Assembly: GCF_017303315.1 (NCBI RefSeq)
Contig: NZ_JAFKOI010000010.1
Location: 1 to 64,000, forward strand
From: Bacillus sp. NTK071
Lineage (GTDB): Bacteria; Bacillota; Bacilli; Bacillales; Guptibacillaceae
DNA length: 64,000 nt
Reading direction: 5' to 3'
Under the pieces are notes generated by a model. The model saw only the letters and a program-made list of their open reading frames with translations, was not told the DNA's origin and did not search any database. Every line of letters starts with the position of its first letter. The stretch's first letter is position 1. A program made the position numbers and the translations under genes. Positions 20,325 through 31,651 of this stretch are shown one piece after another.

Positions 20325-21506
20325 ATGACGAGACCATTTGTATTTGAAAAACCACTTGGTATGCGAGATACGCTACCGTTACTATATGATTTAAAAACAA
20401 GTATTCGAGAAAAAATTCAACACGTAACAGAAACGTGGGGATATCGGTTTATGAATACGCCTACCCTTGAGTACTATGAAACAGTAGGAGAGGCGTCGGC
20501 AATTCTTGATCAGCAGCTTTTTAAACTGCTCGATCAGCGTGGCAATACGCTCGTGTTAAGACCCGATATGACAGCACCAATTGCCCGAGTAGCTGCCTCT
20601 AGCTTGAAGAAAGAGCCTTTTCCATTGCGCCTGGCCTATGATTCAAATGTTTTCCGGGCACAAGAGGATGAAGGGGGTAAACCTGCTGAATTTGAACAAA
20701 TTGGTGTCGAGTTAATTGGAGATCGCACAACAAGTGCAGATGCAGAAGTCATTGCGTTAATGGCTGCCGTTCTAAAAGAAGCTGGACTTGAAGATTTCCA
20801 GATTGCGATTGGACATGTTGGATTTATTCAAGAGCTGTTTCTTTCAATCGTTGGAAATGAAGATCGTGCCGCTGTTCTTCGTCGCTATTTATATGAGAAG
20901 AATTACGTTGGTTATCGTCAACACGTTCGGGAAATGCCGTTATCTACAATTGATCAAAAAAGACTAATGGATCTTCTCACGCTTAGAGGAGATGGCTCTA
21001 AGTTAAACGAAGCCATTGAATTGCTACCTACTGAAGCAGGTGAACGTGTGCTAGATGAGCTTCGGACGCTTTTACAAACGCTTGAGGCTTATGGCGTTGC
21101 AGATCAAGTTAAGTTTGACTTCACGCTAGTTAGTCATATGAGTTATTACACAGGTGTTGTATTTGAAGGATATGCAAATGAACTCGGCGTCCCATTAAGT
21201 AACGGCGGACGTTACGATGAATTATTATCTCGCTTTGATCGTCCTGCACAAGCCACTGGGTTCGGTATTCGTCTCGATCATTTGGCTGAAGCGCTTGGCT
21301 TAACGGGTGATGAGAAGCTGCCAGATGCAATTATATTCAGTCCAGAGCGGAGAGCGGAAGCGATTCAACAGGCTTCTGAAAGAAGAGCACAAGGAGAAAA
21401 GGTCGTTATGCAGGAATTGAGTGGCATCACGAATCTTGATGAATATTCGGAACGTTTTGGAGACGTTGTGTATTTGATCGGCAAAAACGGAAAGGGGAGT
21501 TTGTAA
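20325..21506 (+). CDS. hisZ: ATP phosphoribosyltransferase regulatory subunit
   Basis: HisZ (393 residues) is a catalytically inactive relative of histidyl-tRNA synthetase that pairs with short-form HisG. Class II synthetase-like motifs are seen in [15 protein letters not shown] (about residues 80-94), the central [12 protein letters not shown], and the C-terminal [12 protein letters not shown] (about residue 295). ATG 20325 follows GGGGTG; a start at 20310 would overlap that site. First gene of hisZGDBHAFI; it overlaps hisG by one base. Confidence 0.95.
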   Translation: MTRPFVFEKPLGMRDTLPLLYDLKTSIREKIQHVTETWGYRFMNTPTLEYYETVGEASAILDQQLFKLLDQRGNTLVLRPDMTAPIARVAASSLKKEPFPLRLAYDSNVFRAQEDEGGKPAEFEQIGVELIGDRTTSADAEVIALMAAVLKEAGLEDFQIAIGHVGFIQELFLSIVGNEDRAAVLRRYLYEKNYVGYRQHVREMPLSTIDQKRLMDLLTLRGDGSKLNEAIELLPTEAGERVLDELRTLLQTLEAYGVADQVKFDFTLVSHMSYYTGVVFEGYANELGVPLSNGGRYDELLSRFDRPAQATGFGIRLDHLAEALGLTGDEKLPDAIIFSPERRAEAIQQASERRAQGEKVVMQELSGITNLDEYSERFGDVVYLIGKNGKGSL

Positions 21507-22147
21507 TGCTAACGATCGCAATGCCGAAGGGACGTATCTTTGAAGAAGCAGTTGAGTTACTTCGTCAAGCAGGTTACAAGCTCCCTCCAGAATTCGATGA
21601 TTCAAGGAAACTCATTCTAGATATTGAGGAAGAAAATATCCGATTTATTCTAGCGAAGCCGATGGACGTACCAACATACGTTGAACATGGTGTAGCAGAT
21701 GTCGGGATTGCAGGCAAAGATGTGATGCTTGAAGAAGAGCGCAATGTCTATGAAGTACTTGATCTAAAGATTAGCGGTTGTTACCTCGCTGTAGCCGGAC
21801 TTTCTGATGGTCCAATTAAAGGTGTTGCCCCAAAGATTGCAACGAAGTATCCGAATGTTGCTTCTAATTATTTTCGTCAGCAAGGTGAGCAAGTAGAGAT
21901 TATTAAGCTGAATGGATCAATTGAACTTGCGCCATTAATAGGACTTGCGGATCGTATTGTAGACATTGTTTCAACAGGACGAACGTTAACCGAAAATGGA
22001 CTGATGGAAACGGCGTTTATTGAGCCGATTACATCTCGCTTTATTGTAAATCCAGTAAGCTATCGAACGAAAGATGCCATTATTGATGATATGGTCAAGC
22101 GTCTTTCGGCTGTTGTGGAAGGAGGTAACTCAGATGAAAATCGTTAA
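21506..22147 (+). CDS. hisG: ATP phosphoribosyltransferase catalytic subunit (short form)
   Basis: HisG (213 residues) joins ATP and PRPP in the first step of histidine synthesis. It is the short form, without the C-terminal feedback domain, which is consistent with the presence of HisZ. Motifs include [11 protein letters not shown] at the N-terminus, [15 protein letters not shown] and the PRPP-binding [19 protein letters not shown] overlap with hisZ; 14-bp overlap with hisD. Confidence 0.97.
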   Translation: MLTIAMPKGRIFEEAVELLRQAGYKLPPEFDDSRKLILDIEEENIRFILAKPMDVPTYVEHGVADVGIAGKDVMLEEERNVYEVLDLKISGCYLAVAGLSDGPIKGVAPKIATKYPNVASNYFRQQGEQVEIIKLNGSIELAPLIGLADRIVDIVSTGRTLTENGLMETAFIEPITSRFIVNPVSYRTKDAIIDDMVKRLSAVVEGGNSDENR

Positions 22148-23408
22148 CATGAACGAAGGTGTTTCCATTAAGCGTTCGATTGAAGAAGGAACTGAAGAGC
22201 AGCGTCAGGTCGTTCTCTCGATCCTTGAACAGGTTAAAACAAACGGTGATGATGCCGTTAAAACATACACGAAAAAGTTCGACGGTGCTACACTTAACGA
22301 TTTACGTGTAACGACTGAAGAAATCGAACAAGCTTATGGCGAATTGTCGGATGAGCTAGTTTCAGTTATTCAAGAAGCAGCATCGAACATTAAAACCTTT
22401 CACGAGCGTCAGCGTCGAGAGTCATGGTTTACGACGTCAGATGACGGAACGTTACTCGGTCAAAAGGTTACACCCCTAGATTCTGTTGGAGTGTATGTAC
22501 CTGGTGGAAAAGCAGCCTATCCATCTTCTGTACTTATGAACGTTATCCCTGCTACAGCAGCGGGCGTTAAGAGAATTGTCATGGTAACACCACCTGATTC
22601 AGCAGGAAATGTACCAGCGGGCGTTCTTGTTGCAGCAAATGAAGTAGGAGTATCGGAGATTTTTAAAGTGGGTGGAGCACAAGCTGTTGCGGCGCTCGCC
22701 TATGGAACAGAAACGATCGCAGCAGTTGATAAAATCGTAGGGCCAGGGAATATCTTCGTTGCACTTGCTAAACGAGAAGTATTTGGCATTGTCGATATTG
22801 ATATGATTGCAGGACCAAGTGAAATTGTTGTTCTGGCAGATGAAGAAGCAAATCCTGCTTATGTAGCAGCAGATTTGTTATCTCAGGCTGAGCATGATGA
22901 ACGTGCAAGTGCAGTACTTGTCACAACATCTACAACACTTGCTGAGCGGGTTCAAGATGAAGTAGAGAAGCAGCTTACTGAGCTTCCGCGTGCGGAAATT
23001 GCTTCAAAATCGATTGAAGATTATGGTGTAATCTACATCGTGAATAATATGGTGGCGGGTGTTGAGGCCGTTAATGATCTAGCACCTGAACACCTTGAGA
23101 TCATGGTGAAAGAGCCTATGACGTTACTTGGGAAAATACGTCACGCGGGTGCAATTTTCCTTGGGCCATATAGCTCTGAACCAGTTGGCGATTACTTTGC
23201 AGGACCTAACCACGTCCTACCAACGAATGGGACAGCGCGTTTTTCAAGTCCTCTTTCAGTAGATGATTTTATTAAGAAATCAAGTGTGATTTCGTATAGT
23301 AAAGAAGCGATGAAACAAAACGGAAATAGCATTGCTGCGCTTGCAAAGCTAGAAGGGCTCAGTGCACATGCAAGAGCGGTTGAACTTCGATTGGAGGATT
23401 CGAAATGA
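22134..23408 (+). CDS. hisD: Histidinol dehydrogenase
   Basis: HisD (424 residues) is the Zn2+-dependent enzyme that oxidises L-histidinol to histidine in two NAD steps. Family features are [18 protein letters not shown] (near residue 120), [31 protein letters not shown] (metal-binding Gln-x-x-His) and APEHLEIM, with [20 protein letters not shown] near the end. ATG 22134 follows GGAGG; longer in-frame starts lie inside hisG without a ribosome-binding site. Confidence 0.97.
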   Translation: MKIVNMNEGVSIKRSIEEGTEEQRQVVLSILEQVKTNGDDAVKTYTKKFDGATLNDLRVTTEEIEQAYGELSDELVSVIQEAASNIKTFHERQRRESWFTTSDDGTLLGQKVTPLDSVGVYVPGGKAAYPSSVLMNVIPATAAGVKRIVMVTPPDSAGNVPAGVLVAANEVGVSEIFKVGGAQAVAALAYGTETIAAVDKIVGPGNIFVALAKREVFGIVDIDMIAGPSEIVVLADEEANPAYVAADLLSQAEHDERASAVLVTTSTTLAERVQDEVEKQLTELPRAEIASKSIEDYGVIYIVNNMVAGVEAVNDLAPEHLEIMVKEPMTLLGKIRHAGAIFLGPYSSEPVGDYFAGPNHVLPTNGTARFSSPLSVDDFIKKSSVISYSKEAMKQNGNSIAALAKLEGLSAHARAVELRLEDSK

Positions 23409-23998
23409 GTGGAGAGAGAGTAAGTTCTATTTCTAGAGAAACATCTGAAACGTCTATTAACCTTTCCTTTGGCGTTGATGGAGAGGGAAAGTCAGATTTA
23501 CAGACTGGGGTCCCGTTTTTAACGCACATGCTTGATCTTTTCACGAAGCATGGAAAGTTTGACTTAGCGATTGCTGCGAATGGCGATACAGAAATTGATG
23601 ATCATCATACGACGGAAGACATTGGCATTTGTCTTGGTGAAGCATTAAAGCAGGCGCTTGGCTCGAAGGAAGGCATCAAACGGTATGGAAATGCCTTTGT
23701 TCCAATGGATGATGCACTTGCTCAGGTTGTTGTCGATTTAAGCAATCGTCCACATCTTGAATATCGCGTTGAATTACCATCCACACGTGTTGGTACCTTT
23801 GATACAGAACTTGTTCATGAATTTCTATGGAAGCTAGCGATTGAAGCAAGAATGAATTTGCATGTTATTGTTCACTACGGCCATAATACGCATCACATTA
23901 TTGAGGCTATTTTCAAAGCGCTTGGACGGGCGTTGGACGAAGCGACTCTTATAGATCCTCGTGTAAAAGGTGTTCCTTCAACGAAAGGAATGCTTTAA
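23405..23998 (+). CDS. hisB: Imidazoleglycerol-phosphate dehydratase
   Basis: HisB (197 residues) converts imidazole glycerol phosphate to imidazole acetol phosphate. The monofunctional form is seen: two half-repeats each with a metal-binding histidine motif, [14 protein letters not shown] (about residue 65) and [19 protein letters not shown] (about residue 160). The ATGA overlap with hisD and GGAGG ahead of it indicate translational coupling. It carries no histidinol-phosphatase domain, and no such phosphatase (hisJ) is present in this operon. Confidence 0.97.
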   Translation: MSGERVSSISRETSETSINLSFGVDGEGKSDLQTGVPFLTHMLDLFTKHGKFDLAIAANGDTEIDDHHTTEDIGICLGEALKQALGSKEGIKRYGNAFVPMDDALAQVVVDLSNRPHLEYRVELPSTRVGTFDTELVHEFLWKLAIEARMNLHVIVHYGHNTHHIIEAIFKALGRALDEATLIDPRVKGVPSTKGML

Positions 23999-24634
23999 AT
24001 GATAGGAATCATTGACTATGGCATGGGGAATTTGTATAGCGTGAGTAAAGCGCTTGAACGTCTCGGATATGATTATTTTGTTTCAGAAGAAGAGGAAGAA
24101 CTATCGAAAGCAACGGGTCTTCTTCTTCCTGGTGTAGGATCTTTCCGTGATGCAATGACAATTCTGAACGAAACAGGCTTAAAAGCGTTTATTGATAAAG
24201 AAGTAGCTGCAGGTAAGCCCCTTCTTGGCATTTGTCTTGGTATGCAGCTTCTCTTTGAAGAAAGTAATGAGAATGGTTTTGCAGAGGGCTTTTCATTTCT
24301 ACCAGGTAAAGTAAAGAAGTTCTCTGGTCAAGATTCAACTGGGAAGTCTTATAAAGTTCCTCATATGGGATGGAACAAGCTAGATATTAAGAAACCGGAT
24401 TCTTTCCTAATGAATGATGTAGGGAATGAGCATGTTTATTTTGTTCACTCTTACTATGTTGATACAGAAGATCGTGATGTGCTGATCGCGTCAGCAGATT
24501 ATGCTGAAGAAGTGCCAGCTGTTGTTGGAAAAGGAAACGTGTTTGGTACACAATTCCACCCGGAGAAAAGTAGCCATGCAGGACTTGCGATTCTCAGAAA
24601 CTATGCACAATACGTTGAAAGGAATGACGCATAA
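23999..24634 (+). CDS. hisH: Imidazole glycerol phosphate synthase, glutaminase subunit
   Basis: HisH (211 residues) releases ammonia from glutamine for HisF. The class I amidotransferase catalytic triad can be seen: nucleophile Cys in [15 protein letters not shown] (near residue 80) and the His/Glu pair in [13 protein letters not shown]. The N-terminal [11 protein letters not shown] is typical. The start codon follows the hisB stop directly. Confidence 0.97.
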   Translation: MIGIIDYGMGNLYSVSKALERLGYDYFVSEEEEELSKATGLLLPGVGSFRDAMTILNETGLKAFIDKEVAAGKPLLGICLGMQLLFEESNENGFAEGFSFLPGKVKKFSGQDSTGKSYKVPHMGWNKLDIKKPDSFLMNDVGNEHVYFVHSYYVDTEDRDVLIASADYAEEVPAVVGKGNVFGTQFHPEKSSHAGLAILRNYAQYVERNDA

Positions 24635-24635
24635 T

Positions 24636-25355
24636 ATGGCAATGACAATCTATCCAGCCATTGATATGAGAGGCGGCAAATGCGTGCGCCTCCTTCAAGG
24701 TGATTACAACCAGGAAACGATTTATGGGGACTCTCCTTTTGATATGGCGAAGCAATTCGCTGATGATGGTGCAGAATGGATTCATATGGTTGATCTTGAT
24801 GGAGCTAGAGAAGGCAAACGAGTAAATGACCGGTATGTATTGGAAGTTGCAGATAAATTAAATGCGCGCGTTCAAATTGGTGGTGGAATTCGTTCTGAAG
24901 AGGATGTAGCGTATTATTTAGACAAAGGCGTTGATCGGGTTATTCTTGGAAGTAGCGCGATATCAGATCCGGATTTCGTTAAGAAAATGCTTTCCCGTTA
25001 TAAAGAGAGAATCGCGATCGGTATTGATGCGCGTGATGGATACGTAGCGGTTGAAGGATGGCTTAAAACATCGGAAATCAAAGCAGTTGATCTTGGTAAG
25101 GAGCTTGCTGATTACGGAGCAGAGGTGTTCATTTTCACTGATATATCTAAGGATGGCATGCTATCTGGACCAAATGTTGAGGCGATAGCTGAACTTGGCG
25201 AGGCAACTGGTAAGGAAGTTATCGCTTCAGGTGGTGTGAGCTCACTTGATGATGTGAAAAGCCTTCGTGAACGAAGTGATTCAATTAGTGGTGCGATTAT
25301 CGGAAAAGCGCTATACACAAATCAGTTCACATTAAAACAAGCACTGGAGGTATAA
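24636..25355 (+). CDS. hisA: ProFAR isomerase
   Basis: HisA (239 residues) is a TIM-barrel isomerase acting on ProFAR. Paired phosphate-binding motifs are [10 protein letters not shown] (about residue 80) and [12 protein letters not shown] (about residue 200); catalytic Asp residues lie in [12 protein letters not shown] and [13 protein letters not shown] 24636 is chosen because AAAGGAA lies 11 bp upstream and the hisH stop ends one base before it. The frame stays open farther upstream, but only inside hisH. Confidence 0.96.
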   Translation: MAMTIYPAIDMRGGKCVRLLQGDYNQETIYGDSPFDMAKQFADDGAEWIHMVDLDGAREGKRVNDRYVLEVADKLNARVQIGGGIRSEEDVAYYLDKGVDRVILGSSAISDPDFVKKMLSRYKERIAIGIDARDGYVAVEGWLKTSEIKAVDLGKELADYGAEVFIFTDISKDGMLSGPNVEAIAELGEATGKEVIASGGVSSLDDVKSLRERSDSISGAIIGKALYTNQFTLKQALEV

Positions 25356-25357
25356 GG

Positions 25358-26116
25358 ATGCTAACAAAGCGAATTATCCCGTGTCTTGATGTAAAAGAAG
25401 GGCGTGTTGTAAAAGGAATTCAGTTTGTCGGTCTTCGTGATGCAGGAGACCCAGTAGAGCTTGCGAGAGTGTACGATAAAGAAGGCGCAGATGAACTTGT
25501 TTTTCTGGATATTTCAGCCTCACATGAAGGACGAGAAACGATGGTTGATGTCGTTCGTCAGGTTGCAGCAGAGCTTGCCATTCCCTTTACAGTTGGAGGC
25601 GGAATCAACAAGCTCGAAGATATGAAACGAGTTCTTCGCGCTGGAGCGGACAAAGTTTCAATGAACACGGCGGCCGTTCTTCGTCCAGAACTGATTAGCG
25701 AAGGTGCTGACTACTTTGGAACCCAGTGCATGGTCGTTGCGATCGATGCAAAGTGGGAGCGGGATACCAAGTCGTGGCGTGTTTATACACATGGTGGTCG
25801 AACAGCAACAGAATGGGATGCTGTTGAATGGGCTGTAAAGGCGCAGGAAATGGGAGCAGGCGAGATTCTCCTTACGAGCATGGATGCAGACGGTAGTAAA
25901 GACGGCTTCGATATCTCGCTAACGAAAGCGATTGGAGAAGCGGTTACCATTCCTGTTATTGCTTCAGGTGGAGCCGGATCTTCCGAAGATTTTCTAGAAG
26001 TTTTCAATGATGCTTCTGCAGATGCCGCACTTGCAGCATCCATTTTCCACTATAAAGAAACCTCACTGGCACATGTGAAACAGTACTTAAAACAAAACGG
26101 GGTGGCGATTCGATGA
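25358..26116 (+). CDS. hisF: Imidazole glycerol phosphate synthase, cyclase subunit
   Basis: HisF (252 residues) uses HisH-derived ammonia to form imidazole glycerol phosphate and AICAR. It is a TIM barrel homologous to HisA; catalytic Asp is in [15 protein letters not shown] (residue about 11) and the second Asp in [14 protein letters not shown] (about residue 130). Phosphate loops are [12 protein letters not shown] and [12 protein letters not shown]. Two-base gap after hisA. Confidence 0.97.
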   Translation: MLTKRIIPCLDVKEGRVVKGIQFVGLRDAGDPVELARVYDKEGADELVFLDISASHEGRETMVDVVRQVAAELAIPFTVGGGINKLEDMKRVLRAGADKVSMNTAAVLRPELISEGADYFGTQCMVVAIDAKWERDTKSWRVYTHGGRTATEWDAVEWAVKAQEMGAGEILLTSMDADGSKDGFDISLTKAIGEAVTIPVIASGGAGSSEDFLEVFNDASADAALAASIFHYKETSLAHVKQYLKQNGVAIR

Positions 26117-26742
26117 ATCTAGAAATGATCCAATTTGATGAAAAAGGTCTTGTTCCAGCTATCGTGCAGGATGCAGCAAGTAAAGAAGTATTAACACTTG
26201 CATATATGAATAAAGAATCGCTTACAAAAACGATTGAAACGAAGGAAACGTGGTTTTATAGTCGTTCACGCGAAGAATTATGGCATAAAGGTGAAACATC
26301 TGGAAACACACAGACCGTTTCCGACCTTCGCTATGATTGCGATCAGGATGCGGTGCTCGTTCTAGTTAAGCCTGCAGGCCCAGCTTGTCATAAAGGGGAC
26401 TACACGTGCTTTTCTGATTCATTGCTAGGTAATGAAGTAAAGGCTGATGAAAATCGATTCGCTATTCTAAATACGCTTGAAGAAATTATTGCTAAGCGTG
26501 ACGCAGAACGTCCTGAAGGTGCTTATACAACCTACCTCTTTACTGAAGGCGTAGATAAGATTTTGAAAAAGGTTGGGGAAGAAGCATCGGAAGTGATTAT
26601 TGCTGCAAAGAATCGCGATCTTGAAGAATTAACATGGGAGTCTGCAGATCTACTATTCCACCTTATGGTTCTATTAAGAGAGCAGGAATGTCCACTTGAT
26701 GACGTGCTAAATGTGCTTGAAAAACGTCACGCATCCAAATAA
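26113..26742 (+). CDS. hisI: Bifunctional phosphoribosyl-AMP cyclohydrolase / phosphoribosyl-ATP pyrophosphatase
   Basis: A 209-residue HisIE fusion that catalyses steps 2 and 3 of histidine synthesis. The HisI part (about 1-110) has [24 protein letters not shown] and the zinc-binding cysteines in [11 protein letters not shown]. The HisE part (about 115-205) has [14 protein letters not shown] and [12 protein letters not shown]. The ATGA overlap with hisF closes the operon. No hisC follows, so the aminotransferase must be encoded elsewhere. Confidence 0.97.
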   Translation: MNLEMIQFDEKGLVPAIVQDAASKEVLTLAYMNKESLTKTIETKETWFYSRSREELWHKGETSGNTQTVSDLRYDCDQDAVLVLVKPAGPACHKGDYTCFSDSLLGNEVKADENRFAILNTLEEIIAKRDAERPEGAYTTYLFTEGVDKILKKVGEEASEVIIAAKNRDLEELTWESADLLFHLMVLLREQECPLDDVLNVLEKRHASK

Positions 26743-26808
26743 TGAAACCTTTTCGCCTCATTTTCGTAGTAAATAGTAAATTCGACTAGCGAAATGGGGA
26801 GAAAGATC

Positions 26809-26946
26809 ATGTTTGTAGGTTTCATGTTTGTTGGGCTTGCAATTGGATTGTTTCTTGGCCAACCAGGACCCGGTGTGCTTCTTGGTATGGGAATAGGCTT
26901 CATTGTTCAAGAGATTATGAAGCGCAAAAAAGATATGTGGAAATAA
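26809..26946 (+). CDS. 45-residue glycine-rich membrane peptide, unknown
   Basis: An open frame of 45 residues with ATG 26809 preceded by GGGGAG at good distance and followed at once by a strong terminator. The product is hydrophobic with glycines every three or four residues (VGLAIGLFLG, VLLGMGIGFIV), then a basic end KRKKDMWK. This looks like one or two short membrane helices with positive-inside topology. The gene control signals make it credible despite its size. Function unknown; no family is recognised. It lies 66 bp after hisI and may be read from the his promoter. Confidence 0.65.
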   Translation: MFVGFMFVGLAIGLFLGQPGPGVLLGMGIGFIVQEIMKRKKDMWK

Positions 26947-26970
26947 AAACGAGCTTTCGAGCTCGTTTTT
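26945..26970 (+). terminator. Terminator after the small peptide / his operon
   Basis: Stem AAAACGAGCT / AGCTCGTTTT with a TTCG loop and T run immediately after the stop codon. Confidence 0.9.
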
Positions 26971-27134
26971 ATTTTGCGATTGTTTATAAAATAGAATGGA
27001 AGTGTGACGCTTAACGCCCGATAAGGCAAGTTTTTCTACTTTTTTCTTTTAGGACTGGGAGTAGATGTATGTTATACTTTTGAACGGATATGACTGGTAG
27101 TAGAAATACTTTGATGAAATTAATGGGGGAAAAC

Positions 27135-28736
27135 ATGAGGAAACAACTTCATGCTTCTTCGGAAATGAAAGGCATGCTGATTCCGTTCGTACAGAGCGGA
27201 GATTATTTTTATAAAAAGGCAATGAGAGCCTATCAGCAACGAAACCTCGATAAAGCAAAACAGCACCTTGAGCGTGCTGTGAAACTTTCACCCGAAGAAG
27301 TCGATTATATATGTCAACTTGCAGCGGTCCTGTCGGAATTAGGTGAATATGAAGCATCAAACGAATGGCTGACATTCGTTCTAGATGATCTTGATCCTGA
27401 GTATTATGATTGCTATTTCTTTCTAGCAAATAATTACGCTCATATGGGTCTTTTTAAACAAACGGAAGAGAATGCACAAAAGTACCTTAACCATGAACCT
27501 GATGGTGAGTTTGTTGAAGATGCTGAAGAACTTGTTGACTTGATTTTATTTGAGAAATCTGAGGATTTACCTCAAGAACTGGGAGACGAAGAACAGCTCA
27601 TTCTGGAGCATGAAGAAGCTCGGAAAGCGATCGAATCCGGACGTTTTTCTGAAGCGATTGACTTACTTGAGAATATGACTGAAGCATACGCTGAATTCTG
27701 GCCAGCTTATAATAATCTTGCTCTTGCGTATTTCTATGATGAGCAATATGAGGAAGCGATACGTGTCCTTGATCTCGTTCTTACGAAAAATGAAGGTAAC
27801 TTAAATGCGGTTTGTAATCTTGCATTGTTCTATGATTTCCTTGGTCAACATGTAAAACGTGATCTTATGCTTGAGCGGTTAAAGAATGTCTATCCGATTC
27901 ATCCGGATCATTCTTATAAGCTCGGTAGTACATTTGGATTTCTAGGTGAGCATGAACTAGCGTTTCACTGGCTTCGTAAAGTAGAAGTGACGCGTCATTC
28001 ATGGGATGTTTCATTCTATCATTGGATGGCTGTCTCTTCGTTCCAACTTGGTCGTAAAGATCTCGCTAAGCGATACTGGAACAAGATGAAAGAAGTAGAC
28101 CCATCTAATCAAATTGCCATTGTTCACCTTACTAAACTAGAAGATGGAACGTTAGAGAAAGATCGTGTCTCCTATCGAACGCAGGCAACATCTGAGGTTG
28201 AAGTGGAGAAAGAGGAAAAGCACGATTATCACGCTAGAATGACGCATCTTATGCTCCTTTATACGAGACGTGATCCAGAGAGTGCCTCTCTTCTTCAAAC
28301 GTACTGCAAACGAAAGGACGAGCCCACTATTATTAAAGAGCTCTCAGCCTATATTGCATTAACACTATCAGGAGAACCCGTTCACGTTTTAACAGAAGAC
28401 AATGAGTTTACCGTGAGTAACTATAACGACTTTCCAGAGCACGTTCTATCTGGAATGCGTGTTATCGCTGAACTTGAACAAGCCAACATTAGTGATTCCG
28501 AATTGCATGAGCTAATTGCAACGATTTGGCTACGCTGTTATGTTAAACTTTCAGAAAGCAAGCTGTCTTTCCAAAACGCGAAAGGAACAGCTGCAGCTAT
28601 GCTGTACATGTGGAAGAAAACCAATGATTCGGATGTATCACAGACTGACGTGGCTAATACGTTCGGCGTATCCACCTCCACTGTCTATTCTTATCGCAAA
28701 AAGGTAACGAGTTTACTTGAGAGCGAAGAGCTCTGA
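27135..28736 (+). CDS. yvcD: YvcD-like tetratricopeptide-repeat protein with C-terminal HTH
   Basis: A 533-residue soluble protein with several TPR units in the first 330 residues, for example AMRAYQQRNLDKAKQHLERA, AYFYDEQYEEAIRVLDLVL and the repeated LGxxxxAxxxL pattern. Near the C-terminus SQTDVANTFGVSTSTVYSYR looks like a helix-turn-helix. It could be a DNA-binding or scaffold protein; no function is established. ATG 27135 follows GGGGG by 5 bp; other in-frame codons at 27090-27123 are less well placed. Its position between the his operon and trxB matches B. subtilis yvcD. Confidence 0.85.
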   Translation: MRKQLHASSEMKGMLIPFVQSGDYFYKKAMRAYQQRNLDKAKQHLERAVKLSPEEVDYICQLAAVLSELGEYEASNEWLTFVLDDLDPEYYDCYFFLANNYAHMGLFKQTEENAQKYLNHEPDGEFVEDAEELVDLILFEKSEDLPQELGDEEQLILEHEEARKAIESGRFSEAIDLLENMTEAYAEFWPAYNNLALAYFYDEQYEEAIRVLDLVLTKNEGNLNAVCNLALFYDFLGQHVKRDLMLERLKNVYPIHPDHSYKLGSTFGFLGEHELAFHWLRKVEVTRHSWDVSFYHWMAVSSFQLGRKDLAKRYWNKMKEVDPSNQIAIVHLTKLEDGTLEKDRVSYRTQATSEVEVEKEEKHDYHARMTHLMLLYTRRDPESASLLQTYCKRKDEPTIIKELSAYIALTLSGEPVHVLTEDNEFTVSNYNDFPEHVLSGMRVIAELEQANISDSELHELIATIWLRCYVKLSESKLSFQNAKGTAAAMLYMWKKTNDSDVSQTDVANTFGVSTSTVYSYRKKVTSLLESEEL

Positions 28737-28748
28737 GCAAACGGGTAG

Positions 28749-29795
<1,047 letters not shown>

Positions 29796-29821
29796 TAGCG
29801 AACAAAAGCAGAGTTTTGACA

Positions 29822-29855
29822 AAAACCGCGGGTGCCTGGCACCCGCGGTTTTTTT
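29822..29855 (+). terminator. trxB terminator
   Basis: Stem AACCGCGGGTGCC / GGCACCCGCGGTT with a T7 run. Confidence 0.95.
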
Positions 29856-29879
29856 ACGTCATTCTGTTTTAATTCTGCT

Positions 29880-29978
29880 GTAACAGCGGTGCAATGTAAG
29901 TGGGGTAAACTTGAATTAGATTTAACCCCCTTTAACATAGTTAGTCATTGCGCGGACATTTGCTCCGCGCTTTTTTTT
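29880..29978 (+). ncRNA. Possible small RNA or orphan leader ending in a terminator
   Basis: A second strong terminator (GCGCGGA/TCCGCGC, then T8, 29950-29978) occurs 95 bp after the trxB terminator with no reading frame between them. A weaker hairpin GGGGTAAA/TTTAACCCC lies before it. A terminated transcript without a gene suggests a small RNA. No clear promoter was identified, so this is tentative. The rest of the 29796-30241 gap holds a repeat relic and the nudix promoter. Confidence 0.35.
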
Positions 29979-30009
29979 GTACTTTAAAACACAATGGTTG
30001 TATACCTGA

Positions 30010-30041
30010 CTTCGCTGATTGGAGCATCCAGGAGCGGAAAT
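30010..30041 (+). repeat. Dispersed hairpin element, copy 7 (end-only relic)
   Basis: The left-end sequence CTTCGCTGATTGGAGC is joined directly to the right-end sequence ATCCAGGAGCGGAAAT; the whole hairpin interior is gone. The joint falls on GAGC, which occurs in both ends of intact copies. Confidence 0.75.
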
Positions 30042-30142
30042 TCTCACATTCCTCTATCAACAATGCTTCCGAAAAAAGCGATTAAAAATGACGAAAATGA
30101 CAGATTTTAAAACACTATCTTCTACCTTCCGAACCGCTCTCA

Positions 30143-30178
30143 TTGTTCATGAACTTTAATCATAGTATACTATGATTA
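30143..30178 (+). promoter_or_regulatory. Promoter with 22-bp palindrome before the nudix-rapZ-yvcK-whiA operon
   Basis: TTGTTC (30143-30148), 17-bp spacer, TATACT (30166-30171). A perfect 22-bp palindrome, TAATCATAGTA and its complement, spans 30157-30178 and covers the -10 box and predicted start site, as an operator would. The binding protein is unknown. Confidence 0.6.
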
Positions 30179-30241
30179 GAAAATCTTGAAGTCTGACGTT
30201 CGTTCAGGCTCTCGTAATAAAAATCGGATGACCGAATTGAG

Positions 30242-30715
30242 GTGACAATTGTGCAACGCGTAACAAACTGCATTTTAAACGATCAGGAAAATGATCGAGT
30301 ACTTCTATTAAAAAAACCAAGACGCGGATGGTGGGTTGCACCAGGTGGAAAAATGGAGTCTGAAGAATCGATTCGTGATTCGGTGATTCGAGAATTTAGA
30401 GAAGAGACGGGAGTCTACCTAAAGAACCCGAAGCTGAAAGGTATCTTTACCTTCATTATTAAAGAAAATGACGTTACAAAATCAGAGTGGATGATGTTTA
30501 CCTTCCTCGCAACTGAATACGATGGGGAATCGGTCAAGGAATCAGACGAAGGGAAAGTTTCATGGGTCGATACTAAGGAAGTGAGTGAGCTTCCAATGGC
30601 ACCAGGTGATTATCATATTCTTGATTATATGTTAAAAGGGCACGGTATTATCTACGGCACATTTACTTATACACCTGACTTCAAACTACTTTCTTATAGG
30701 TTAGATCCGTCTTAA
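30242..30715 (+). CDS. yvcI: Nudix hydrolase YvcI
   Basis: A 157-residue nudix-family pyrophosphohydrolase. The nudix box is complete, with GGKMESEESIRDSV followed by IREFREETGV. Substrate unknown; related proteins act on modified nucleotides or capped RNA. GTG 30242 aligns with the B. subtilis start (MTxxQRVTN); GTG 30251 is an alternative because AGGTG lies 6 bp before it. First gene of the conserved cluster yvcI-rapZ-yvcK-whiA-crh. Confidence 0.9.
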   Translation: MTIVQRVTNCILNDQENDRVLLLKKPRRGWWVAPGGKMESEESIRDSVIREFREETGVYLKNPKLKGIFTFIIKENDVTKSEWMMFTFLATEYDGESVKESDEGKVSWVDTKEVSELPMAPGDYHILDYMLKGHGIIYGTFTYTPDFKLLSYRLDPS

Positions 30716-30759
30716 ATAAACTGAAACAATAAGAGAACTTAAGAAATGGAGTGGGGAAA

Positions 30760-31650
30760 ATGACCGAATCTAACGACAAACGCATTCATATGGTCATTAT
30801 TACAGGGATGAGTGGTGCTGGTAAAACAGTTGCGATGCAATGTTTTGAGGACATCGGCTACTTCTGTATCGATAACTTACCACCTGCGCTTTTACCGAAG
30901 TTCGTTGAAATGGTCGACGGATCTGAGGGGAAGTTGAACAAAGTGGCACTTGTAATGGACCTTCGCGGTGGTGACTTTTTTGATCATCTAGTAGAAGCTG
31001 TTGATCACCTCGATACACATGATCGACTTGATGCTGAAATTCTCTATCTTGATTCAAAAGATTCAACACTAGTGCGACGCTACAAGGAAACACGACGATC
31101 TCACCCACTTGCCCCTGAAGGTTTACCACTTGAAGGAATCAAGAGAGAAAGAGAAATGCTTGAAGAGTTGAAGGGACGCTCTCAGCAAATTATTGATACG
31201 AGTGATATTAAACCGGTCCAGCTTAGGGAAAAAATTATGGATCGATTCTCTAATAACGAAAAAGAAAATTTTGGAGTTAATGTAATGTCATTTGGATTCA
31301 AGTACGGTATACCAATTGACGCCGATCTTGTCTTTGATATTCGCTTCCTTCCAAATCCGCATTATGTCGAGCATCTACGTCCAAAAACAGGAGTGGAAGA
31401 AGAAGTCGCGAATTATGTATTTAAGTGGAAGGAAACGCAAACATTTCTTGCTAAATTGATTGATATGCTAGCCTACATGCTTCCTCAATATAAGAGAGAA
31501 GGGAAAAGCCAATTAGTGATTGGAATTGGTTGTACAGGTGGTAAGCATCGATCTGTTGCATTTGCTGAACATATTGGAAAGCATTTCGAATCGGAGTACC
31601 GAACTAATATTACGCACAGGGATATTGAAAAAGGGAAGGGTCATAAATAA
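30760..31650 (+). CDS. rapZ: RapZ/YvcJ nucleotide-binding protein
   Basis: A 296-residue P-loop protein with Walker A GMSGAGKT near residue 15 and the conserved C-terminal domain [17 protein letters not shown]. RapZ of E. coli is an RNA-binding adaptor controlling amino-sugar synthesis; in B. subtilis YvcJ binds nucleotides and affects competence. The exact role here is inferred only from family. ATG 30760 follows GGAGTGGGG. The next gene starts two bases after its stop. Confidence 0.94.
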   Translation: MTESNDKRIHMVIITGMSGAGKTVAMQCFEDIGYFCIDNLPPALLPKFVEMVDGSEGKLNKVALVMDLRGGDFFDHLVEAVDHLDTHDRLDAEILYLDSKDSTLVRRYKETRRSHPLAPEGLPLEGIKREREMLEELKGRSQQIIDTSDIKPVQLREKIMDRFSNNEKENFGVNVMSFGFKYGIPIDADLVFDIRFLPNPHYVEHLRPKTGVEEEVANYVFKWKETQTFLAKLIDMLAYMLPQYKREGKSQLVIGIGCTGGKHRSVAFAEHIGKHFESEYRTNITHRDIEKGKGHK

Positions 31651-31651
31651 T

